A stretch of 23,543 nt of DNA. Source: an uncultured Collinsella sp. Its GTDB lineage: Bacteria; Actinomycetota; Coriobacteriia; Coriobacteriales; Coriobacteriaceae. The notes beneath the pieces were generated by a model that saw only the letters and a list, made by a program, of their open reading frames with translations, was not told where the DNA came from and searched no databases. Position numbers and translations under genes: made by a program. Below, piece by piece: positions 6,221 to 12,887 of this stretch. Every line of letters begins with the position of its first letter. Positions within the stretch are counted from its first letter, which is position 1. The DNA is taken from NCBI GenBank assembly GCA_900550825.1, contig URTZ01000011.1:1-23543 (forward strand). The letters run 5' to 3'.

Positions 6221-8080
6221 ATGAATCCGTACACTTCTTCCGGTTCGGTCGCCACGATGACGGCCAACGTGTCCGGTAACGATAACCTCAACGACCTGGG
6301 CGACGGTCCGCGCCAGCCCGGCGATCCCGAGCGCTATCCCGTGGGTGCGGTGACCCGCCGCCTGATGGGCTACGTCCGTCCGCATCGTATCTCGTTTACG
6401 GCGTCGTTTGTGAGTGCCGCCGTCTCGGTGGTCCTGCAGCTCTACACACCCATCCTCATTGGCGAGGGCATCGACCTTATCGTCGCCGCCGGGCAGGTGG
6501 ACTTCGACGCGCTGCTGCCGCTTGTTACCAAACTCGCGCTCGTCGTGGTGGGGGCCGCGGCCTTCCAGTGGCTACAGGGCTATTGCGTTAACCGCCTGTC
6601 CTACGAAACGGTGCGCGACATGCGCGTGGAGGCGAGCGACAAGCTCAGCCGCATGCCGCTCAGCTTTATCGATAGCCATGCCCACGGCGATCTTATGGGC
6701 CGCGTGGTCAACGATGTCGACCAGGTGGGCGACGGCCTGCTGCAGGGCTTCACGCAGCTTTTCACCGGCGTCATCACCATCGTGGGCACGCTCGCATTTA
6801 TGCTGTCCATCAACCTGACCATGACGCTCGTGGTGGTGCTCGTCACACCGCTCTCCATCTTTGCGGCCGGCGCCATCGCTAAGCTCTCCAACAAGAGCTT
6901 CACCGCCCAGCAGCGCATTCAGGGCCAGCTGGGCGGCCATATCGAGGAATACGTGGGCGAGCAAAAGCTCGTGGACGCCTTTGCCTACGGCCCAAATGCG
7001 CAGCAGCGCTTCGATGCCCTCAACGCCGAGCTCTACACTGCGGGCGAGCGCGCGCAGTTTATGGGCTCGCTTTCCAACCCCGGCACGCGCTTTATCAACA
7101 ACATCATCTACGCCGTGGTCGCCGTGATCGGCTGCGTGGGCGTGATCACAGGCGTGCCCGCGGCGCTCACGGTGGGCGGCGTGCAGATCTTCCTGTCCTA
7201 CGCCAACCAGTACACCAAGCCGTTCAACGAGGTCACCAACGTCATTACGCAGATCCAGACCGCGTACGCCTCGGCACGGCGCATGTTCGCGCTGCTCGAT
7301 GCCCGCGAGCAGGAGCCCGACGCTGTGGATGCCGTTGAGCTCACGGCCCCGCAGGGCGAGGTCGCTTTTGAGCATGTGGACTTTAGCTATGTGCCCGACC
7401 GCAAGCTGCTGCAGGACATCTGCATCGATGCTAAGCCCGGCATGCGCTTTGCCCTCGTCGGCCCCACGGGCTGCGGCAAGACGACGCTTATCAACCTGCT
7501 GCTGCGCTTTTACGATATCGATGCCGGGCGCATCGTGGTCGACGGGCATTCCTCGCGCGACTACACGCGTGAGAGCCTGCGCCGCGCCTTTGGAATGGTG
7601 CTGCAGGACACCTGGCTGTTTGAGGGCACGGTGGCCCAGAATATCGCCTACGGTTGCCCCGACGCCACGCGCGAGCAGATCATCGAGGCCGCCAAGCGCG
7701 CGCACGCGCACAAGTTTATCGTGCAGCTGCCAGACGGCTACGACACGGTGATCGGCGAGGACGGCGGCACGTTTAGCCAGGGTCAAAAGCAGCTGCTGTG
7801 CATCGCGCGCGTCATGCTCACCGACCCGGCTATTCTGCTGCTGGACGAGGCCACCTCGAGCATCGATACCCGCACCGAGCTGCAGGTACAAGCGGCGTTC
7901 GACGAACTCATGGCCGACCGCACGAGCTTTGTCGTCGCGCATCGCCTGTCGACGATCCGTAACGCCGATTGCATCCTGGTCATGCGCGACGGCGAGATTA
8001 TCGAGCGCGGCACGCATGACGAGCTGCTGGCGGCAGACGGCTTCTATGCCGAGCTCTACCGCAGCCAGTTTGCCCAGTGA
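6221..8080 (+). CDS. ABC exporter half-transporter with consensus ATP site (TM288/BmrD-like)
   Basis: This 619-residue protein begins with an extra polar leader of about 40 residues, then a six-helix membrane domain and a nucleotide-binding domain. The Walker A is GPTGCGKTT (414-422), the signature FSQGQ (518-522), the Walker B LLLDE (catalytic Glu543) and the H-loop His574 (VAHRLST). The signature carries SQ where the partner has SG, and its own Walker B and H-loop are intact. This is the complementary pattern expected of the TM288-like subunit: one competent site and one degenerate site per heterodimer. AAGGAGG inside the end of the upstream gene, 8 bases before the ATG, supports this start. 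The inferred role is ATP-driven export across the cytoplasmic membrane together with the preceding subunit. Confidence 0.95.
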   Translation: MNPYTSSGSVATMTANVSGNDNLNDLGDGPRQPGDPERYPVGAVTRRLMGYVRPHRISFTASFVSAAVSVVLQLYTPILIGEGIDLIVAAGQVDFDALLPLVTKLALVVVGAAAFQWLQGYCVNRLSYETVRDMRVEASDKLSRMPLSFIDSHAHGDLMGRVVNDVDQVGDGLLQGFTQLFTGVITIVGTLAFMLSINLTMTLVVVLVTPLSIFAAGAIAKLSNKSFTAQQRIQGQLGGHIEEYVGEQKLVDAFAYGPNAQQRFDALNAELYTAGERAQFMGSLSNPGTRFINNIIYAVVAVIGCVGVITGVPAALTVGGVQIFLSYANQYTKPFNEVTNVITQIQTAYASARRMFALLDAREQEPDAVDAVELTAPQGEVAFEHVDFSYVPDRKLLQDICIDAKPGMRFALVGPTGCGKTTLINLLLRFYDIDAGRIVVDGHSSRDYTRESLRRAFGMVLQDTWLFEGTVAQNIAYGCPDATREQIIEAAKRAHAHKFIVQLPDGYDTVIGEDGGTFSQGQKQLLCIARVMLTDPAILLLDEATSSIDTRTELQVQAAFDELMADRTSFVVAHRLSTIRNADCILVMRDGEIIERGTHDELLAADGFYAELYRSQFAQ

Positions 8081-8083
8081 GCA

Positions 8084-8096
8084 AGCCCGTGGGGCT
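8084..8096 (+). terminator. Weak hairpin after the ABC operon
   Basis: AGCCC-GTG-GGGCT follows the stop codon by 3 bases and is followed by AATTAATC rather than a T-run. It may be a weak terminator or just a short stem. Confidence 0.3.
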
Positions 8097-8135
8097 AATT
8101 AATCAATCGACAGACGGTGGTTTACATCTGTCACG

Positions 8136-8171
8136 TTAGTACTAAGATATTCATCTAATAAATTGCATTAG
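8136..8171. promoter_or_regulatory. Palindromic region upstream of the flavodoxin-like gene
   Basis: A perfect 10-bp palindrome, TTAGTACTAA, lies at 8136-8145, followed by an inverted repeat CTAAT (8155-8159) / ATTAG (8167-8171). The stretch is AT-rich in an otherwise GC-rich background and precedes the start codon by 30-65 bases, where a promoter and operator would sit. No clear -35/-10 pair was defined. Confidence 0.35.
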
Positions 8172-8201
8172 TGGCTTTAGTTTTGGGGGAAACGAGGCAA
8201 C

Positions 8202-8759
8202 GTGACTATGACGTGCTCTTTGGTGGTTAACAGCAAGAGCGGTAATACCAGGATGGTTTCGGGCGCGATCAAGCGCGCTCTGCAGGCTGCGGGTGTTGAG
8301 TTTGTCCATGCCGCGGCGTTGAGCGACGATGCGGATGCAGATCAGGTTGCGCTCGAGGCGCAGGGCGCCTGCGCGGCCGACACGGTGCTCGTCGGTTTTT
8401 GGTGCGACAAGGGCGCGTGCACGCCTTCGGTCGCGGCGTTGCTCTCCGCCTTGCACGGCAAGCGCGTCTTCCTGTTTGGCACCTGCGGTTTTGGGGCCGA
8501 CCAGAGCTATTACCAGCAGATTATTGATCGCGTGACTTCCAATTTGGCTGGGGATGCCGAGCTTGCGGGCTGGGCGATGTGCCAGGGCAAGATGGGTCCC
8601 GCGGTCAAGCAGCGCTACGAGGCCATGCTCGAGCAAGATCCCGACAACGCGCGCTATAAGATGCTGCTCGACAACTGGATTGCTGCGAAGGACCATCCCA
8701 CCAAGGAAGATCTGGATAACATGGCCGCAGCCGCCAAGAAGGCCGTACTGGGAGAGTAG
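8202..8759 (+). CDS. Flavodoxin-like FMN-binding protein
   Basis: This encodes 185 residues from the GTG at 8202, or 183 from the ATG at 8208; a GAGG-type site precedes both, so the start is not decided. The N-terminus SLVVNSKSGNTRMVSGAI is the flavodoxin phosphate-binding loop (S-x-S/T-G-N-T) after the first beta strand. VLVGFWCDKGACTP and FLFGTCGFG match the second and third FMN-contacting loops of the flavodoxin_3-type family (PF12641-like), and CQGKMGPAVKQRYE follows. Such proteins carry electrons or act as flavin-dependent partners in anaerobes; the specific redox partner cannot be told from the neighbours. The gene is monocistronic, with its own AT-rich leader and a good terminator. Confidence 0.85.
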   Translation: MTMTCSLVVNSKSGNTRMVSGAIKRALQAAGVEFVHAAALSDDADADQVALEAQGACAADTVLVGFWCDKGACTPSVAALLSALHGKRVFLFGTCGFGADQSYYQQIIDRVTSNLAGDAELAGWAMCQGKMGPAVKQRYEAMLEQDPDNARYKMLLDNWIAAKDHPTKEDLDNMAAAAKKAVLGE

Positions 8760-8802
8760 CTTCGCCGTCCGCGATCCTTCGTGCAAAACAATACAAATGT
8801 GA

Positions 8803-8829
8803 AAGCCTCGAAGTTCTCGAGGCTTTTTT
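8803..8829 (+). terminator. Intrinsic terminator of the flavodoxin-like gene
   Basis: AAGCCTCGA (8803-8811) pairs with TCGAGGCTT (8817-8825) around a 5-base loop, followed by a T-run to 8829. It lies 43 bp after the stop. Confidence 0.9.
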
Positions 8830-8946
8830 CTTGACACTTGTGGGCACAACCGCTGCAAGCGTTTGGGGCGACTTTTTCCATCACCCCGATGACGAGGCTG
8901 TTCTGGACAACACGCTCGCATACGTTCGCTGGATGTATTCAGAGTG
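8830..8946. other. Intergenic stretch with nothing recognised
   Basis: These 117 bases after the terminator and before the repeat block show no gene, hairpin or repeat that I can support. Open frames crossing it on the minus strand are translations of the repeats and are not convincing. Confidence 0.5.
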
Positions 8947-8980
8947 GGAAGGGCTTTCCGGATGGAAGGGCTTTCCGGAT
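8947..8980 (+). repeat. Perfect 17-bp tandem duplication
   Basis: GGAAGGGCTTTCCGGAT occurs twice in a row (8947-8963 and 8964-8980). Each unit contains GGAA-GGGC-TTCC, itself nearly self-complementary. It opens the repeat-rich block between the flavodoxin-like gene and the LTA-synthase-like gene. Confidence 0.9.
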
Positions 8981-8999
8981 GGATGAGGTTGCGGAAGAT

Positions 9000-9185
9000 G
9001 CGTCCCGGAATTTGCCTTTGGAATGGGATGGAGTTTCCGGTTAAGGACCTCGGCGGAAAGTGCATCCCGGAATTTGTAGCCGAAGTGGGATGCAGTTTTC
9101 CAACGGGCCCGCAGGCGGAAACCGCATCCCACTTTGCGCATGATTTCTGGGACACAGTTTCCGCGACTCGCATGACAGGCCGCGC
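9000..9185. repeat. Tandem hairpin array with 62-bp period
   Basis: GCRTCCC begins at 9000, 9062 and 9124, exactly 62 bp apart. Units 1 and 2 share GC(G/A)TCCCGGAATTTG, then GGGATG-AGTTTCC, then GGCGGAAA; unit 3 is more diverged. Successive units pair with each other. 9025-9039 folds against 9054-9068 (GGGATG/CATCCC and TTTCCG/CGGAAA). 9083-9101 folds against 9117-9134 with an 11-bp perfect outer stem (AAGTGGGATGC). This looks like a small BIME-type cluster of palindromic units, not coding sequence. Confidence 0.75.
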
Positions 9186-9198
9186 CTCTGCTGTGAGG

Positions 9199-9326
9199 CG
9201 AGGGCGAGCGGGCACCGGGTAACGTCTGTCGCGAGTTCCGCACGCAAAGAAGGCCACTTAATGTGGCCTTCGTCTTGCGCAGGACTGTCTGAGCAGCAGA
9301 TGTTACCCGGCGCCCGTCCGCCCTCG
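9199..9326. repeat. Nested inverted repeat: 25-nt outer arms around a terminator-like hairpin
   Basis: The arm at 9199-9223 (starting CGAGGGCG, ending CGGGTAAC) matches the reverse complement of 9302-9326 at 22 of 25 positions. Inside lies a perfect 8-bp stem, AAGGCCAC (9250-9257) with GTGGCCTT (9263-9270), whose flanks can extend imperfectly (GCAAAGA / TCTTGC). The whole could extrude as a cruciform. The inner hairpin may terminate the minus-strand LTA-synthase-like gene that stops at 9366. Confidence 0.75.
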
Positions 9327-9351
9327 TTGGGGATTGCCCGGGTAGGCGAAT

Positions 9352-9365
9352 CGGGATGCGTCCCG
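9352..9365. terminator. Short hairpin abutting the stop of the LTA-synthase-like gene
   Basis: CGGGA-TGCG-TCCCG ends one base before the stop codon complement at 9366. It lacks a T-run and may be part of the same GGGATGC repeat family as the array at 9000-9185. Confidence 0.35.
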
Positions 9366-11666
9366 CTACTTGATCTTGGTTGTACCTGGCGCCAGGTTGG
9401 GGTCGGTTTCGTTGGCCTCGGTCTGGAAGTGCTCGGTGTAGACGTTCTTGCCGTCGCGGAACATCTCGTAGTATTGCATCTTGGCGTAATCCTCGCGCGC
9501 CTTGGTGGCGGCTGCCGCTGCGGCGTCGTCACCGGTGACGTTGGAGGAGAGCGCCCAGCGCAGGCTGGCGTCCTCGTAGCCGACCGAGTTGATGGCGGGC
9601 AGCGACTCGCGCAGCGTCATGTGCGCTTTCTGGTAGTCGGTCAGCGGTGCGCCGATCAGTTGCATCAGCTGGGTGGACAGGTAGTTGGTGGACAGGTCGT
9701 CGACCTCGCTCGTCTGGTCGCAGCCGGCAACGTCGTAGTTAGCCCAGATGATGTAGTCGGTCTGCCACAGGCGCTCCTGATGCGTGGCATCGTCCTCGCC
9801 GGTAAACCACTTGTCGTTGAACTTGGACGGGAAGAACGGCTGGTGGTCGCCCCAGAACACCACGACCACCTTACGGTCGAGCTTGCTCAGGGCGTTGAGG
9901 AAGTAGCGCAGCGCCTGGTCGGACTGCTCGATGCACGAGACATACTCGTCGACATCGGAGAGCGTGCCGTCCTCGACGGTCTTGGCGTCCAAATCGGTCG
10001 TGTCGATATTCAGGTGCATCTGCTTGTCGACCGGCAGCAGGCCCGTATCGTAGCCCGAGTGGTTCTGCATGGTCACGTCGAAGATAAACTGCGGATCGGC
10101 GTTCTGGTCGAGCAGCTCAAGAATCTTGTCGTAGGTAGCCTGGTCGGTCACCATGCCGCGCAGGGTGTCGGCTCCCTGGAAGTCATTGATAGACAGGAAC
10201 TGGTCAAAGCCAAAGTCCTTGTAGACGTTCTCGCGGTTCCAGTTGGTCGCGTGGTTGGGGTGCATGGCCGTGGTGGAATAGCCGAGCGATTTGAACTGTT
10301 CTGCCAGGTTCCCGGTCGTCTCCATGTTGTAGATGGTGTAGGGGTACACGCCCGAGCCCAGGTTGGCCATGGAGTTGCCGGTCATAAACTCAAACTCGGT
10401 ATTGGCGGTACCGCCGCCGTAGGCGCTCACATAGAGCTTGCCGCGGCTGAGGCAGTTGGACAGGTTCTTAAAGTGCTGCGGACCCTCGTAGCCGGCGCGC
10501 ATGTTCTGGTAGATCGACAGATCCGAGAAGGTCTCGTTCATGATGGCGATGACCGTGGGCTTCTCGCTGTCGAACTGCTCCTTTGCGGCGGCGCGCTCGT
10601 CGCTCTTGGCCGCGTCGGACTTGTCGTAGGCCTTGGCGTACTTTTTGAGCGTGGCCTTGGCATCGTCGACGGAGTAGTCGGCGGGTTTGGGCGGCTTGAT
10701 GGACTGCGCTGCGCTAATGAAAGCGGGCAGGTAGCCCTCGCGCCAGTAGCTCTCGAGCGGGCGCCAGGTGTAGACGGTGATGCCGAGGGTGTTGTAGTAG
10801 TCGATGAGCGTGACATGCGCGGTTACGCCGCCCAGGCACAGCACTGCCACGAGCAGGTTGGTGAGCAGCATACGCTTGGCGTTGGCGGCACCCTTCTGAC
10901 GGTGCGGTGCCACCAGGCCGGCGTACTCGCACAGCAGCATGGCGATGGCGGTAAAGCCCATGGACAGCACGCAGAACAGCGAGATCGAGAAGGTGTAGCC
11001 GTTGCCGGCGACCGCGGCGGCGGTGGAGATGGCCGAAAGGTCGCCCGGCTGGATGGGCATGGATTTAAACGTGATGACGAAGAACTCGGCAATGCCCAGG
11101 ATAAAGAGGGCGAAGGCCAGGACGGCCGGAGCTGCGCCGTGGCGCTGGAACAGGAAGAACAAGCCGGTCATGAGCACGGTGATGATGGCCCACTCGAGCA
11201 GGATGCACAGGGGGTAGACCCAGGTAAAGTCGTGGTTGGACGAGACTTCCATTCCCAGCAGCGCAAAGACGCCGGCGAGCAGCAGGCACAAGACAGCGGC
11301 GACGAGCGGTTTGCCCACAAAGGCGCCGCGCAGGCGGGCGAGCTTGCCGGTGGGGGCGGGGGCGTCGGGCGCGGCGAACGCAAAGACGCGCGGGGCGATG
11401 CGGTCGCGTGCGATGCTGGCCCAAGCGCAGCCGGTGAGGATGGCGTTGGTTAGGATGAGCATCACAAAGGCGAGCGGCTCGTTTTGGGCGACGAGGCCAA
11501 TGGCGCCCCAAATGGTCAAAAAGAGCTGGAACAGGCCGAAGGCGACGCTCCACCCAAGAGCGCTTTTGGCAACGGTGCCCGACTGAGCGCGAATGGCCTT
11601 GGCCTCGCGCAAGACAAGGTAGACGGTCGCCGCAAGACCGACGAGCGAGATGGCGGCAGCGAACAT
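9366..11666 (-). CDS. LTA synthase family (sulfatase-fold) membrane phosphotransferase
   Basis: This 766-residue protein has an N-terminal membrane domain with several hydrophobic segments (roughly residues 1-310) and a large extracytoplasmic sulfatase-fold domain. IAIMNETFSD contains the expected nucleophile Thr379. HPNHATNW, FDVTMQNHSGYD and VVFWGDHQPFF supply the remaining metal and substrate residues of the LtaS/OpgB-like group. Such enzymes transfer glycerol-phosphate or similar phospho-groups from phospholipid to an envelope glycopolymer. The product here may be a lipoteichoic-acid-like or other Coriobacterial polymer. The start at ATG 11666 is fixed by GAGGAG about 7 bases upstream; the GTG at 11681 overlaps that site. 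It is longer than classical LtaS (about 650 aa), with a charged Ala/Lys-rich linker before the catalytic domain. Confidence 0.92.
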   Translation of the reverse strand: MFAAAISLVGLAATVYLVLREAKAIRAQSGTVAKSALGWSVAFGLFQLFLTIWGAIGLVAQNEPLAFVMLILTNAILTGCAWASIARDRIAPRVFAFAAPDAPAPTGKLARLRGAFVGKPLVAAVLCLLLAGVFALLGMEVSSNHDFTWVYPLCILLEWAIITVLMTGLFFLFQRHGAAPAVLAFALFILGIAEFFVITFKSMPIQPGDLSAISTAAAVAGNGYTFSISLFCVLSMGFTAIAMLLCEYAGLVAPHRQKGAANAKRMLLTNLLVAVLCLGGVTAHVTLIDYYNTLGITVYTWRPLESYWREGYLPAFISAAQSIKPPKPADYSVDDAKATLKKYAKAYDKSDAAKSDERAAAKEQFDSEKPTVIAIMNETFSDLSIYQNMRAGYEGPQHFKNLSNCLSRGKLYVSAYGGGTANTEFEFMTGNSMANLGSGVYPYTIYNMETTGNLAEQFKSLGYSTTAMHPNHATNWNRENVYKDFGFDQFLSINDFQGADTLRGMVTDQATYDKILELLDQNADPQFIFDVTMQNHSGYDTGLLPVDKQMHLNIDTTDLDAKTVEDGTLSDVDEYVSCIEQSDQALRYFLNALSKLDRKVVVVFWGDHQPFFPSKFNDKWFTGEDDATHQERLWQTDYIIWANYDVAGCDQTSEVDDLSTNYLSTQLMQLIGAPLTDYQKAHMTLRESLPAINSVGYEDASLRWALSSNVTGDDAAAAAATKAREDYAKMQYYEMFRDGKNVYTEHFQTEANETDPNLAPGTTKIK

Positions 11667-11880
11667 GCTGAGACTCCTCACAAACTTAAAACCTACGAAA
11701 GCGGGGGTTTACCCGATTGTTACCAAGATATGCGCTGCAATTGGTGGCTGCGCACAACAACCAGCCATATTAACGCGCACGTGTGGCGGTGTGGCGCAAT
11801 GGAGTGGCGACCTGCGCGATAATGGACGGGAATTACACGGAAACGTAAAGGCTTCTTAAAGAATTAGCGAGGATGAGGCG
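11667..11880. other. Divergent intergenic region, LTA-synthase-like / nitroreductase
   Basis: This 214-bp gap must hold the promoters of both divergent genes. GATAAT at 11818-11823 is a possible -10 for the nitroreductase gene, but no matching -35 is evident. TGTGGCG-like GC-rich direct repeats occur around 11781-11806. Nothing else is recognised. Confidence 0.4.
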
Positions 11881-12729
11881 ATGAACGAGCAGGTTTGCAC
11901 CAAGGCTGTGGATACGTGCGGCTATCCGGTCGAGACGACGGGCAATGCGGTGCTGGACACGTTGGAGCACCGTTCCTCCACGCGTGCCTTCGCGCGTGAT
12001 GACGATGACCGTCCCGTGGCGGTGACCGACGAGCAGCGGGCGGCGATTCTGCATGCGGCGAGTCGTGCGCCGTCGGCGGGCGCCATGATGATGTATTCCA
12101 TCGTGAGCATCCGCGAGCAGGCAACGCTCGACCGCCTGGCCGACCTGTGCGACCACCAGCCCATGATCGCCAAGGCGCCCTGGGCACTGATATTTGTGGT
12201 CGATTATGCCAAGTGGATCGATCTGTTTGAGCACGTGGGCTGCTTTGAGCCCGAGTTTGTCGAGCGCACGGGTAAGGCGCCCCGCCGCGCGCCGGGTTTG
12301 GGCGACTTTGCCATCGCGGCCCAGGACGCCGTGATCGCCGCGCAAAACGCCGTGGTTGCCGCCGAGGCTCTGGGCCTGGGGAGCTGCTATATCGGTGATA
12401 TCGTCGAGAATGCCGAGGAAGTTGCCGAGCTGCTCGATCTGCCGCCCTATACCATGCCGCTATCGATGCTCATCATCGGCACGCCCCGTAAGGAGCGTCC
12501 GGCGATCGCACACCCCGTGGTGAACCTGGTGCACGAGGAGCGCTACTGCCGCGCCGATGCTGCGACCATGGACGCGCAGGTGGCCGAGATGGACGCGATG
12601 TTCCGTCCGCATGCCCGCGAGGTAGGCGAGCGCGTGGTGGATATCTACACCCGCAAGCACACGAGCCCCTTTATGGCCGAGATGAGCCGCTCCATGGAGT
12701 GGTGGTTCAAAAATTGGCTCGGAAAATGA
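11881..12729 (+). CDS. Nitroreductase family NAD(P)H:FMN oxidoreductase
   Basis: This 282-residue protein has the nitroreductase fold's landmarks. RSSTRAF near residue 31 is the N-terminal FMN phosphate-binding motif, and AASRAPSAGAMMMY is the second FMN contact. DAVIAAQNAVVAAEALGLGSCYIGDI is the long dimer-interface helix with its G-x-G-S-C-x-I-G turn, and LIIGTPRKERPA is the C-terminal FMN segment. These homodimeric flavoproteins reduce nitro compounds, quinones or other oxidised substrates with NAD(P)H; the substrate here is not predictable. A C-terminal extension of about 60 residues ending in MEWWFKNWLGK goes beyond the minimal fold. The gene is preceded by GAGGATGAGG and followed by a perfect palindrome, so it is probably transcribed alone, divergently from the LTA-synthase-like gene. 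Confidence 0.92.
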   Translation: MNEQVCTKAVDTCGYPVETTGNAVLDTLEHRSSTRAFARDDDDRPVAVTDEQRAAILHAASRAPSAGAMMMYSIVSIREQATLDRLADLCDHQPMIAKAPWALIFVVDYAKWIDLFEHVGCFEPEFVERTGKAPRRAPGLGDFAIAAQDAVIAAQNAVVAAEALGLGSCYIGDIVENAEEVAELLDLPPYTMPLSMLIIGTPRKERPAIAHPVVNLVHEERYCRADAATMDAQVAEMDAMFRPHAREVGERVVDIYTRKHTSPFMAEMSRSMEWWFKNWLGK

Positions 12730-12732
12730 CGG

Positions 12733-12763
12733 ATGTGACAAAGGGACCGTCCCTTTGTCACAT
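12733..12763. repeat. Perfect 31-nt palindrome (15-bp arms), REP-like, possible terminator
   Basis: ATGTGACAAAGGGAC (12733-12747) pairs perfectly with 12749-12763 around a single central base. It starts 4 bases after the nitroreductase stop and has no T-run, so it may act as an mRNA-stabilising or REP-type element more than as a classic terminator. Its core (CAAAGG...GTCCC) recurs in the hairpin at 15217-15253. Confidence 0.85.
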
Positions 12764-12846
12764 TCCATATCGCCGAGGTGGCCTAAAGGCCGTATAAATG
12801 TTTATTTAGCTGGGAAAACAGTGCATTAAAACATGGGCCGATTACC

Positions 12847-12852
12847 TATAAT
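12847..12852 (+). promoter_or_regulatory. Candidate -10 box of the kup gene
   Basis: A perfect TATAAT lies 35 bases before the ATG at 12888. The -35 region is weak (TTAAAA or GCATTA, depending on spacing). A transcript from here would have a leader of about 30 bases, too short for a riboswitch. Confidence 0.5.
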
Positions 12853-12887
12853 CCCTTCGAACATTAAAGTTGGGAGGAAACCGGCTT

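Noticed and set aside
6572..8017. Long minus-strand frame opposite the second ABC gene (and a similar one at 5075-6385)
   Set aside because: Antisense shadows; both cover regions with unmistakable ABC transporter motifs on the plus strand.
8151..9257. Minus-strand frames across the 8830-9260 repeat block
   Set aside because: They translate the hairpin repeats and run antisense into the flavodoxin-like gene; no domain, and the repeat structure explains the sequence better.
9261..11453. 730-codon open frame on the plus strand
   Set aside because: It lies opposite the LTA-synthase-like gene, has no recognisable domain and is rich in Val/Gly/Gln as expected of an antisense shadow in GC-rich DNA.
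12764..12887. c-di-AMP (ydaO-type) riboswitch before kup
   Set aside because: The candidate promoter leaves a leader of only about 30 bases, and no long structured leader is seen.
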